Source: Chara braunii (lineage: Eukaryota > Streptophyta > Charophyceae > Charales > Characeae). From it: 42,654 nucleotides of DNA. Position numbers and translations under genes: made by a program. The DNA lies in the NCBI GenBank assembly GCA_003427395.1, contig BFEA01000250.1:1018590-1061243 (forward strand), in the 5' to 3' direction. Positions within the stretch are counted from its first letter, which is position 1. Every line of letters begins with the position of its first letter. This document shows, piece by piece, positions 1-9,510 of this stretch. The notes below the pieces were generated by a model, which saw nothing but the letters and a program-made list of their open reading frames with translations, ran no database searches and had not been told where the DNA came from.

Positions 1-1004
1 GAAACAGAGGAAGGGAAGGAGGGGGGAGGAGGTGGGAAGAGGTGGGACGAGAGAGAGCGGAGGTAGGCCGGCTTGTCACAGGATCTTGCTTGGTTTCGGT
101 ATAACAGCCTTTTTCTCTATTGTCGTTCTGGTCGAGATGTATAACAGATGAATGGTGAAGTCGGGGTTTAAGTCTTGCTAGCTGGTAGGGTGCAAAATGA
201 GAGGAGGAGATGGTTTCGTGGTTGCGTGCTTGTTTTCTTCATGTAACGTAGCGATATGTCGTTGAGGTGAGACGCTTGACTCAGAAGTTTCGGACAACTC
301 TTCGTGGTACAGAGTAAATTCTTCGCGATCTATGAACAGAGGATGAATATAGGCTAATCGTACTCAAATGGTTGTGTTTGTGGTTGGGGCCGATGCGCTC
401 GATGCGCCCCTCCCACATCGCACGGCCATCAAGTTTCTGTCACCGTGCTCTGCTAAAGCTTGTGAGTTCCATGTTTTTCTGTCTCGCGCACACGTCTTGC
501 TTTGAGAGATTCGATTCGTTTTTCCTGTACGTTCACATTTGCTTGCGATTTTCTTTTTTTCCCAGCTTGCGATTCTTAGTAATGCCTCATATATTGTGTT
601 GTTTTTTCCGAGGGGGAGAATGTCCGTCCGACCCACATTTTCGCCTTTTCTCTTCCGCTTCCCCCCCTCCTTTTCCCTCCTTTTCCCTCCCCGAACCCGT
701 CCCACCAAAACCAGATGAAACTTAAAAATAAGATCGCATTTTTTCTTCTTAGCCGCGCAACTTTGCCCCAAGGTATCCGTATTTTCGTTATGATCATGGG
801 TGATCTGTACTTGGCGATGAGTCTTTTTCTTCCCTTGAATAGATTTTACTTTTGGCCTGGCGGGTGCTTTCGAACGGGGATTGCAATGGGTAGGGGATGC
901 CAGATTTCAGGTTGAACTCATGCATTGCACGTGGAGGCGACTACCGCTTTCCGTGGAGTGTGAAATCAGTGGTCGATCTTCTGTGGCAAGGTACAAGTCG
1001 AATC

Positions 1005-1152
1005 GCAAGGGAAAGATGGCCTTATGAGGGGAAAAGGAGGGGGGCGGATATGCACCTGCAGCTCCATGCATAGGGGTTTTACGTACGCATGGCCGGTGAA
1101 TCCTCAGTTTGGTTGACAGTGCAAGGGGAAAGAGGCCTTTTGATGAGGGTAA
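1005..1152. repeat. diverged two-copy repeat, spacing 116 bp
   Basis: A phrase beginning GCAAGGGAAAGATGGCCTTA at 1005 recurs at 1121 as GCAAGGGGAAAGAGGCCTTT. In both copies a GAGGG-type run follows. The 116-bp spacing and the partial match suggest an old tandem duplication that has since diverged. Confidence 0.5.
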
Positions 1153-1513
1153 GAAGCTAACATCGACGGGGTGTTTGTTCGGCTCGTATGCTATGTTCTT
1201 CCTCCGAACATAATTCCCCATCATCATGACTGTGTTTGGACCGCAATAAAGGTGTGTATACATTCATTAAGATGGTTGGTATGTTCGGGGGAAGGAGCAT
1301 GGATACGACGATTGTCTTTAAGGGAAGGGGAGGAGAAGGCGGGCGGAAAGAAACAACGCCTTCTCCTGCCTATCGTTTGCGTCTTCAATCGAAGCTTCCT
1401 GGAACCACCAGGAGTACCCGCGTTTTGCCTTCAGAGATTGGTAGCGTGACAGGTATATATGCGTCATTTCCAGTAATGACAGGGAGCCCGCTCTTGGAAG
1501 GGAACCCAGTCGT

Positions 1514-1598
1514 CTGGAGGGGCAATTATCATGTGGAGGTGTAACCCTGTTTGTCCGTCCGGAGGGGTAAACCCTGTCGGAGGTGCAATCCCGTTTTG
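1514..1598. repeat. degenerate short tandem repeat (about four units)
   Basis: Four successive units start with GGAGG followed by a GYAA/GCAA word and then CCCTGT or a similar ending. They begin at about 1515, 1534, 1561 and 1579. Unit length varies from 18 to 27 bp, so the array has drifted. No coding role is visible. Confidence 0.4.
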
Positions 1599-1700
1599 AG
1601 GCGGGAGTCCGTCCAGACGGCGAATCCGTGCGGAGACCACACCCCCTTCTTTCCAAAACGATGGTCATTGCCATCATGTAATCCAATGGCCTTTTCTAGT

Positions 1701-1767
1701 GATTGCTATTTGTTTTGCTGATCGCTGTCTTGGGATTGCTATTTTTTTTGCTGACCGCTGTGCTTTG
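1701..1767. repeat. 33-bp tandem duplication
   Basis: GATTGCTATTTGTTTTGCTG at 1701 is repeated at 1734 with a longer T run, and both copies continue into a GA(T/C)CGCTGT word. Two units of about 33 bp, AT-rich and non-coding. Confidence 0.55.
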
Positions 1768-2210
1768 TTAGACACGGTTCGAGTGTCAATGTGAACGGTT
1801 CAAGCAAGTGCAAACGCTTTTGAATGATCGCGTCGAGAGTTGGAATCCTCCTCTGGTCGTCCTGGTTCTTATGGTGTTCGCTGTGCTTGGCAGTTGGCCG
1901 TTCCTTGTGCATTTGGCATGTTGGAGGTTGCAGTGGTAGAGTGAGGTAAGGAAAAGCAGATTTGACAGCCGAGAAATGTGATTGATGAAGTGCTCTACTG
2001 TTTCTTTTTCTTTCTTTTCTTTTTTTTTGTTACTCTACTGTTTCTCGGTTCGTGTAGTGCTTCACGTTTGCAGTCTTGTCAGCTAGCTCGGTCGACATGA
2101 ACTTATTTATGATCTTGATGCATGATGCCTGGGTGTATGTGTGACGAAAAGTTTAAGTATAACGTTTTTGCCTGGCTGTACGTGAGTGTACGTGCCTGCC
2201 GTTTCCTCAA

Positions 2211-2690
2211 GCCTTGGTGCGGCCTTAAGATTCATACGGAAAGGCTTACTTCGCTTCTGCCTTGGTGCGGAGTGCAGATTGTATGATAAGGTATGGTGTT
2301 AATCTTTCCTGTCAATTATTTTCTCTAATCAGAACACGGACTTCTCTGTCCCTCTGTTCTCAAGCGTGGTGCACTGTGAGAATGATGAACGGGGGACCGA
2401 TGTAGGGTAAGGTCATGGTGTCAGCCTTTCCAGTTCTTCTGTTGTTTTTTGTTTTTATAATAACAGGTCAAAGCCTTTGATGAGGAAAGAGCTAACACGC
2501 GTGCCTTAAGAGGCAGGGCATCCTCTTTTTGGATGGCTTCGGCGCATGCATGGAGGGTTGATTTACGGCACTACTTTTCTAATCAGGACGCAGGCTGATT
2601 TCTTCTATGGGGCCTTGGTGCGCCATGCTTCTGGGCAATGTAGTAGGGTAAGGAAGGTCATGACATCAGCCCCTTTCCCTCCCATTACGT
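2211..2690. repeat. degenerate repeat family, three units
   Basis: Three loosely related units share a CTTGGTGCG-like start, then a GTAGGGTAAGG / ATAAGG word, then ATGGTGTCAGCC or a similar word followed by TTTCC. They lie at about 2260-2310, 2367-2432 and 2612-2686. TCTAATCAG also precedes the second and third units. Similarity is clear by eye but low, so the unit boundaries are uncertain. Confidence 0.4.
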
Positions 2691-3230
2691 CTTCGCTCAC
2701 ATTACTTGCTCTCTTTCGGCTGCTGCTTCAGCGTTGATTTCACAGCCCCTTCAGATTCCGCGTCTCTTCAGTCTGTTCTTGTCTCGTTCCAAATCCCATT
2801 TGGTGCGAGACTCCTTCCTCGTTTTCTTCTTCTTTTTTAAGCTTTGACCTGCGTCCGCCGTAGTCTCTGGCTCCTCCTTTGTTTCGTCTTCGGCTTTTAA
2901 CCCTCGCCCGTCCATTCGTCCTATACCATTGCCACCGTCTTTCCGAAATCTTTGTGGTTTGGTCTCTTCTGCCCCTCTCTTTATCTCTGCTTTACGTCAG
3001 CCTTTTAACTCCAGATCTCACCGACCTCTGCTCTCTCTCCTACTCCACGATCTTCTTCTCTCTGTGCCAAAGTATCGTGCCAAACCCTTCTCTCATATCT
3101 CCTTCCAACGTCTGCTTGCGTCTCAACTCCCTGTCGTCTCTCGTCTCTGTAGAATCTCTGCTCTGACCGCTCTGCCATCAATCTGCGTCCAATTTTCCCA
3201 CAGCTCTGTTTTCCTAGGGTAAAACATCTT
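2690..3230. other. pyrimidine-rich non-coding stretch
   Basis: Dense in CT/TC words on the plus strand and ending at a CCTAGGGTAAAAC sequence near 3210. Open frames of 95-97 codons here are Leu/Ser-rich products of this composition, overlap each other in different frames, and match nothing I recognise. It could be a pyrimidine-rich leader or low-complexity DNA. Nothing in the sequence decides. Confidence 0.4.
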
Positions 3231-5298
3231 TACATGTGGGTTATATGACAGAGATTCTGTAAGTACTCGCTATTTGTAAAAGAATATCAAGAAAAATAAT
3301 GCAAAAAAAGATGAACGCGACTCTCGAAATGAATAGAGAAGCCAAGAAAACATTTAGCTATGTCTCGAAAAAGAAAGTGCCTATAATGAGTTTGAACTGA
3401 AATCTACGGTGTACATGTTGCCAGCCCGTGAGATGTCTATAGAAACGTAGAACATGAAGTGAGTACAAAGGAAAACGTTTGCCTTTTAACAAAGGGAAGG
3501 ATACACAGGAAAAAAATGAAAGGGTTAAAGAAGGAGAGAAAAAGAAGAGAGCGGTAGGCATGAAGAGAGATTGTAATAATAGGAAAAAATAACAAGGAGG
3601 TAAGAGGAAAAGGAAAACAAAGTGGAAACAAGGTGAGAATAGAAGTGCTGAAGTGGAACGTACGTTATGGACTGGAACCGATTGCGATCTGTTCTTAGTG
3701 TCAGGTAGAGGACAGACTGCCTAGTGAGGTATAGAGGTTCGCAAAATACCAAAATGGTCTTGCTTCTGGACATGCGGGTGCAGAGCGTGCACCTGTGCAA
3801 ACGCACGTCCATGTCCATTCTATGTGGGCTCTTAGCCAGATCTCCGCCAACGCCAATTGTCCGCCCAAAGTGCCCAATTCGATCTCGACTTAAGTTGAGA
3901 AGTGTCCTCCCTTGAAGCTTTGGATTGCTGTGTGATATTTGGAGCTCAGCGACATATGCCCATCGTTTCCTTCTTTTTTCCGCAAGTCAGAAGAAATGTT
4001 AAAGGTCATCATGGCTACGATCATTAAAGAAGACAGAACTAAGGAGCAAAAAGGGAGCGAAAGGAAAGGGGGAGGTATTACACCATCACTTCCCTGTGCA
4101 CGTTTTCCGTATCTCACCAGTGTACAGAGGTGGCAGAGCAGATTTACCTTGGACAAGATCTCGTTGGCCATGGTGGAGTACCCTCTGGACCTATGACCCT
4201 TGATGCAGAGCAGATGTACTTTCCAAAAATAGGGTCTTGGTAGTGGTAAGATTGATGGTAGCATGAAACCAGTTGGTTGTGGCTGTCTGAAAGGCGTAGT
4301 TAGTAGGAGGAGGAGGGGGGAAGAGGCGAAGGCTATGATGATTAAGGTGGTGATAATGTTCTTGGTTGCGTTGGTAATGACATAGTAACACTAGGTGCAC
4401 TGGTCAGGGTTTTGGGAACTATGGACAGGGCTGCGTTCAGACTCGGCTCGATTTCACGTCCAACATGCATACGTGCAGACGCCGATGGCAAAACAACTTC
4501 CTCAAAGCAGAATCAGCAACAAGCTTGAGATGGCGCAGTGCGCCCACACAGAAAACTCAGGGATATGGCCTTTGGCCAGGAACTCGGCTCAAGACAACTT
4601 GTCACATCTTGCGGCTGTGGCATCTGAGCGCCAGTCTGAAATTCCCACCCGAACACTTTATCCACCATCAGAACACTCACACGCATGTACGCACACAACA
4701 CGTGGATCTACCTGAATGTCTGCACTCACACACACTATCGTCTATCTTCTGTCTTCTACTTCGGCGGCTATGGTCGCCGTCGATTTCCTCCTCCTAGCAC
4801 CTATGGCTGCTTGCCCTCTTCGACCCGGGCTCTCTTGCTGATCACCTGTGACTCAACGCACAAGTCACTCCAGCAGCGCTTCCACGTAGTTTGTCTCGGA
4901 ATCAGTGAATGACTGAGCGCTGCCTCTATATTTATACTGTTTCGTTTGGTGGTCTGGGCCTGCGCGATGTCCCAGGCCCTCAAGATGGGCAATCCCACTA
5001 TGGTACTTGCTGCAAAACGGACTGGACTGGGACTGCCTTTTCATGTGCCCCTTTGGGGTTGACTTGGCACTCTCGACCTTTCAGAGATTTGATGGGCTGC
5101 CTCTACTGACTTTGAGAGGTCAAGTTCACTATTCGAGACCTAACCTAGCCATGGCCTACTGACCTTTCAAAGGATGTATGGCCAGTTGACCTTTCGAAAG
5201 GACAACTGTAAACATGCCTTTTCAGGACACCTACGGACGACCCTAAGACTTCTAAGCAACAGACCTAGGGATCAAATCCATAAGACCCGGGCTTCACA
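3231..5298. other. no gene seen
   Basis: Purine-rich near 3480-3640 and 4020-4080, otherwise unremarkable. A short perfect inverted repeat GGGCCTG / CAGGCCC lies at about 4956-4980. This segment could include the 3' LTR of the minus-strand retroelement to its right, but I found no matching second copy near 12-13 kb, so no LTR is called. Confidence 0.4.
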
Positions 5299-5748
5299 CA
5301 CAAGGCATTTATACACCCGTTTGGGGACAGGTCGTGGGTTCAAGGCACATGGGGTCAACAAACAACACAAACGTACTGTACACTCAGTTGCGGAAAGTCT
5401 GGGGATCAAGCCCCAGTATCTGCAATTTTTGCACGAACTGGGTGAAACCCTTTCACTCCTGCCGTCCTAAATTTGAGGTCCTCCGAGAACCTTTTATTCC
5501 AAGGCAGGACCTTTTCCTTTTCTCACAAGGCATTTATACACCGGTTTGGGGACAGGTCGTGGGTTCAAGGCACACGGGGTCGACGAACAACACAAACGTA
5601 CTGTACACTCAGTTGCGGAAAGTCTGGGGATCAAGCCCCGGTATCTGCAATTTTTGCACGAACTGGGTGAAACCCTTTCACTCCTGCCGTCCTAAATTTG
5701 AGGTCCTCCGAGAACCTTTTATTCCAAGGCAGGACCTTTTCCTTTTCT
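5299..5748. repeat. 225-bp direct tandem repeat, two copies
   Basis: Two near-identical copies run 5299-5523 and 5524-5748. The offset is exactly 225 bp at both the left anchor (CAAGGCATTTATACAC at 5301 and 5526) and the right anchor (GCCGTCC at 5461 and 5686). Only a handful of bases differ, so the duplication is young compared with the others here. It lies just downstream of the chromodomain-like end of the minus-strand pol. On the minus strand each copy carries a purine run (GAGAAAAGGAAAAGG) that looks like a retroelement polypurine tract. Open plus-strand frames through it are shadows. Confidence 0.9.
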
Positions 5749-6240
5749 CGCTCTCTCATAAGCATGGGCTACATTGGGAGCAGATTCTATAAGTTCTGGC
5801 CTGGTGAACCATCTGTCGTCCTCAGGTTCCTGGTAAGCAAACATGACTTCATATTGCTTCTGAGGACGATCTCTACCTCCGGTTCGGAATACATCTTTCG
5901 ATATTCCGTCCATGTCATTTCTGCCATCCATATGTGGCGGAGTCATGGATCTCTGCGAAGAAACTGGTCACTGGTGACACAAGGCAATAGCTTTGATGCA
6001 TGAAAGACCGGATACGTGTGGAGGTGAGCCGGAATCTCTATGGTATATGATGGTCTGTCCTCTCCACCTTCAACTTCTAGGACAGGCCACGACCCTCTAT
6101 ACGTGGGCAAGGGCTTCTGTGATATGTTTTCTCTTCTGGTGCGAATTCCTTTGACTTGACCCAGACTAAATTGCCTACCATGAATTGCAATGCTTATTTA
6201 TTGCTCAATCATGCGATGTTGGACCAAGGTTTTCGATCAC
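5719..6240 (-). pseudogene. integrase C-terminus and chromodomain-like tail (pol remnant)
   Basis: On the minus strand, near 6130-6185, a frame reads FMVGNLVWVKSKEF, the start of the small C-terminal domain that follows the integrase core in gypsy elements. After stops and a frameshift, the frame at 5946-5719 reads YEVMFAYQEPEDDRWFTRPE and then an AYERARK ending. Spacing of the aromatic residues and the final A-Y-E resemble the chromodomain fold found at the pol end of chromoviruses, which is thought to guide integration to chromatin. The resemblance is structural in style and I cannot prove the fold. The frame ends just before the 225-bp repeat. Confidence 0.75.
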
Positions 6241-7164
6241 CATTTTAATTTCCTTCTCATGCTGCAGAGCAATCGCTCTTGTACTGCGAGGTAACCTCTG
6301 AATCTGGTCCTGGTTCAGTCGTTCAAACAGCCTACCTGGTGTAAATGACTTATGCAGCTTGTTAGGGGTTTAGGGGTTCTGGTTGTAGCTAGGTGTACAC
6401 TGTTATTGTTGGCAGTAGCTACTTCAGGGAGCATCTAGTCCCAATTCACTAGATCTGGTTTAATATACATTCTGAGTAATTGCTGCAAGATCTTATCCAT
6501 TTGTTCTCTCTGCCCGTTCGTATCTTGATGACGACCTGACGGCATCAGCTTAGAGCCGTAGACTTTCAGGGGACCTTGCCAGTTCTGGCTGGTAAACCGC
6601 GTGTCTCTGTCACTAACTATTGACAGGGGTATGCCATTGTCACTTACTCAGAAGTTGAAAAACTTTTCTATAACTAACTGAGTCTTTGCCTTCGCAAGCA
6701 ATGGTACGAAAACGACATTTGCTAACTCGAACTATTATGACCATGACTTTTCCCATGCCTATTCCTGACCCGTATCCAAGAAGTCAATGGAAACAGGTTC
6801 TTTGGGTCCTGTCGGGATAGGCAAAGGTCTAAGAAGGCCTGGAGGTGGTCTTGTTGTTTTCTTGTTGCTCTGGCAGATTTTGCAACTGCGGATATACTTT
6901 ATACAGTCTGCTTTCATGCTAGGCCATGTATACGACATGGAGAGGTTGGCTAATGTCTTTTGCCAGCCGAAGTGTCCTTTTGTATCATGGCATTCCCTTA
7001 AGAGCGAACTGTGGATCTCTTCGATATTGGGGATGCATAATACATCAACGACATTGGTCTTCTCAAAGAGTAACCCGTTTGTGGTTTTATAATCTGGCTC
7101 GCTATCAGAGGTTTCCTTGACTCTTCTCAGGATATCACTATAGATCGGGTGTTAACCGTATGCA
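6241..7164 (-). pseudogene. Ty3/gypsy integrase core (broken)
   Basis: The minus strand encodes an HHCC zinc module: H-x4-H at 6990-6973 (HDTKGH) and C-x2-C at 6884-6873 (SCKICQ). The catalytic triad follows, with Asp in SIDFLDT at 6785-6783, Asp in VSDRDTRF at 6611-6609 and Glu in NGQREQM at 6506-6504. I count 34 residues between the second Asp and the Glu. The usual spacing is 35, so one codon appears to be lost in the HPQTDG-like segment. Stops interrupt the frame at about 6765 and 6655 and again after 6450. The enzyme would join element cDNA to host DNA; this copy cannot be translated whole. Confidence 0.9.
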
Positions 7165-7266
7165 TCTTTTATTTTATGTTGTAGATCAACTCTTTTATTT
7201 TATGTTGTAGATCAATTTTTTTATTTTATGTTAGATCAACTCTTTTATTTTATGTTGTAGATCAAC
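7165..7266. repeat. 26-bp minisatellite inside pol, four units
   Basis: Units at 7165-7190, 7191-7216, 7217-7240 and 7241-7266 read TCTTTTATTTTATGTTGTAG plus ATCAAC. The third is 24 bp. On the minus strand one unit encodes DLQHKIKE, the linker between RNase H and integrase. Three extra units add 76 bp, which is not a multiple of three, so the expansion shifts the frame. Confidence 0.9.
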
Positions 7267-7860
7267 TCCTATGTCCAGATAATGCACTATTGGCCCAAAG
7301 TAATCAGCTTTCCTACTTAGGGCATCGGCAACCACATTACACTTGCCTTTAAGGGGCTTCAAGTCAAAGTCATACTGTACTATCTCTGCTGCCCACCTAG
7401 TCAGTTTGGGCGTCATCTTGGCTTGAATTTTCATCTTGGCTTGAATCTTCAGCCATATCAGAGTTTCATGATTTGAGTAGACTTGCCTCCCAAGCAGGTA
7501 GTGTTTCCAGTTATCTAATACTTGTCTGAGAGCGTAGAGCTCTCTCTCATTTGTCGAGGCTGCTACTTTATTACAAGGTAGCCTATAGCTGACATGAACT
7601 CTATGGGTCTATAACCATCGGTGTTATTCTGCTGTAACACAACGCCTATACCATATTGGCTATCATCTGTCGTGATGCCTCAGAGCAACGAGGGATCAAC
7701 TACCTTGAGGTCTGGATATTCTACCAAGGCCCTCTTTAATTTCTTTAGGGCCGAGGTAGTGGTTGTCCCACTTCCAGATCGCTTCCTTCTTTTGGAGCCT
7801 GCGAAGTGGAGCAGCGTTAGTAGAGAAGTTTCTTGCAAACTTTTAGTAATAGTTGGCCAA
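7241..7860 (-). pseudogene. RNase H domain of gypsy pol (broken)
   Basis: On the minus strand the frame carries TTDDSQYGIGVVLQQ, the opening RNase H strand with its catalytic Asp, then GYRPIEFMSA near 7640-7600. After frameshifts and stops it continues at 7434 with KIQAKMTPKLTRWAAEI and the hallmark VVADALSRKADYFG. RNase H removes RNA from the RNA:DNA hybrid during reverse transcription. The usual residue after TTD is Ala, and here it is Asp. An 18-bp in-frame duplication (7414-7449) repeats K-I-Q-A-K-M. The domain is unlikely to be functional. Confidence 0.85.
7414..7449. repeat. 18-bp in-frame tandem duplication in RNase H region
   Basis: CATCTTGGCTTGAATTTT at 7414-7431 is followed by CATCTTGGCTTGAATCTT at 7432-7449. 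On the minus strand this doubles a six-residue piece (about KIQAKM) without changing frame. Confidence 0.85.
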
Positions 7861-8660
7861 TCCTAGAAACGATCGCAACTCGGTCAGGGTATGAGGAACT
7901 GGCCAGTCTCTAATCGCTGCTATCTTGCCGTCCTTCGGTTTGATGACATCTCCGTCTAACACGTGGTCCAAGTACAAGACTTCTGTCTTGGCCCACTTGC
8001 ACTTTTTGTATTGATCTGGAAGTTGGCTTCTCTCAACTTTTCCAAGATCTGCCTTAGATGACTCTCATGTTCTTGGAGGGACTTGCTAAATACTAGGATA
8101 TCGTTTAAATACACTATGATGGACATATCACGGTCTAAACAAGTCATTCATACAGCTCTGAAATGTGGCTGATGCATTAGTTAGTCCAAACGACATCACT
8201 ATAAACTCGTAATGTCCATATCTAGTTCGGAGTGCCGTCTTATACTTGTCATTAGGGTAGACCTCTATCTGATGGTACCCTGACATCAAGTCTTAGTAAA
8301 ATATTTGCAGCCTTGCACCCGATCTAACATATCGTCTGTGTGGGGCAGTGTTTCTGCATTCATGACGGTTATTGCATTCAGATTCCTATATTCTATACAC
8401 ATTCTAAGTTCTCCCTCTTTTCTTGATGACGAACAGAACAGGTGTGCCAAAAAAAGATGAACTGAGTCTCTAATCCATCCTTTCTGTAGGAGCTCGTTGA
8501 ACTGTTTGCGTAACTCCGCTAATTCCTTGGGAGACATTTTGTAGACTGCTCCCTTAGGCGTCTTACTACCAGACTCTGTATCTATGCGGTGCTGAATAGC
8601 CCTTGGTACTACCCTAGAGGGTGTTCTACCTATGTCCGCATACTCCTTGAGCAAGCTGGC
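7861..8660 (-). pseudogene. Ty3/gypsy reverse transcriptase (catalytically dead)
   Basis: Minus-strand frames give successive RT blocks: KGAVYKMSPKELAELRKQ, then GELRMCIEYRNLNAIT, then QGCKYFTK, after which the frame is lost at 8294-8286. Reading resumes in another frame with [10 protein letters not shown] and [14 protein letters not shown] second shift leads to VYLNDILVFSKSLQEHESH (8147-7956). Downstream, LTELRSFLGLANYY is the usual connection motif. Two of the three catalytic carboxylates are affected. The Asp normally seen just before L-x-S-G-Y-H-Q is missing at the frameshift, and the Y-x-D-D box reads Y-L-N-D because the codon at 8105-8103 is AAC. RT copies element RNA into DNA, and this copy cannot. 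Confidence 0.95.
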
Positions 8661-9098
8661 AATAGTGGGATGGATCTTATCTTCCTCTTTTGGCTGGTCA
8701 AATGCTAGCTTTACATGAGCTACGAAGACCTGTACTTGGAGTTGCTCCTCCTTTATGAATCTAGCAAAGTTAGGAGCACCAAGGCAACAATGTGCTAAGG
8801 AGCGGTCAACTCCTGAATCGTGAAACAGGTGGGCTTTCTTATGCGGTGCTGAGTAGCCCTTGGTACTACCCAGAGGGTGCTTCAGCTATATCCGCATACT
8901 TGCTGAGCAAACTGGCAATAGTGGGATGGATCTCATCTTCCTGTTTTTGCTGGTCAGATGCTAGCTTTACATAAGCTACATACAAAGACAGGTTCTTGGA
9001 GTTGCTCCCTCTTTATTAATCTAGTGAAGGCAGGAGCACGAAGGCAGCAATGTGCTAAGGAGTTGTCAGCTCCTGACTCACTGGCGGGCTTTCTTAAT
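8585..9098. repeat. about 257-bp diverged tandem duplication upstream of RT
   Basis: Copy A (8585-8841) and copy B (8842-9098) share TGCGGTGCTGA(A/G)TAGCCC at their left end (offset 257) and TGTGCTAAGG further right (8791 and 9051, offset 260). They differ at many scattered sites and small indels. The duplicated piece is the protease-to-RT linker on the minus strand, including the ATVVPRA-like and HPTIASLL-like segments, so the element carries the RT leader twice. Confidence 0.85.
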
Positions 9099-9345
9099 CC
9101 CGCCTGAGGGGTTAGCGAGCCTGCACTCATGATCTCGAAAGTGCAAAGTGGCTCCAGCTGCTTCTCCCCAATCAGTACCAAGTACTATATCAAAAGGGAG
9201 GCCATCTTCCTACATCCGCTAACAATAGCTGCCCCTTCTCGTTCTTCTTCATTTCGGCCTAGGCTGGCCATCTGTCTTTGAGCTCTTCGACAAACCTTTG
9301 CGGGAAGCACCTTGAGAGACTCTAACACAAGCAGTCTCTCGACAA
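9099..9345 (-). pseudogene. retropepsin (aspartic protease) remnant
   Basis: The minus strand near 9195-9165 reads LPFDIVLGTDWGE. The I-V-L-G followed by D-W pattern is the C-terminal hydrophobic-Gly motif of LTR-retroelement proteases. It is followed by ATLHFRDHECRLANP. The protease would cleave the Gag-Pol polyprotein. I could not find the D-S/T-G catalytic triad between this point and the Gag zinc knuckle, and stops occur in all frames there, so the domain is incomplete. Confidence 0.6.
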
Positions 9346-9510
9346 CTAGCTAGGTGCTGGCCAGCAACCTTTGCTATGCATATACATGGGGTGAGAGTTT
9401 CAACTTCGTGCGTGCACTCATCTCATGTGCTTTTAGGGTAGGGGCAGGTGCCACCTCTATCGGCAGTTGCCTATTGCTGCCCCAGATGCAACATGATGAG
9501 GCCTTTTGTA

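Larger units (their letters stand above)
1..2210. other. non-coding, repeat-bearing stretch
   Basis: I see no supportable gene here. The first 60 bases are purine-rich. Open frames are short, overlap on both strands and resemble no family I know. A T- and C-rich belt lies near 540-700. Three old tandem duplications are listed separately (1005-1152, 1514-1598, 1701-1767). A short direct repeat of CTCTACTGTTTCT at about 1992 and 2033 brackets a pyrimidine tract. Confidence 0.6.

Noticed and set aside
2879-3222. Leu/Ser-rich frames of 95-97 codons
   Set aside because: Two overlapping frames in a CT-rich stretch with no recognisable domain.
6361-6385. Telomere-like TTAGGGG TTTAGGGG words
   Set aside because: Only two imperfect units, within the decayed integrase region; no array.
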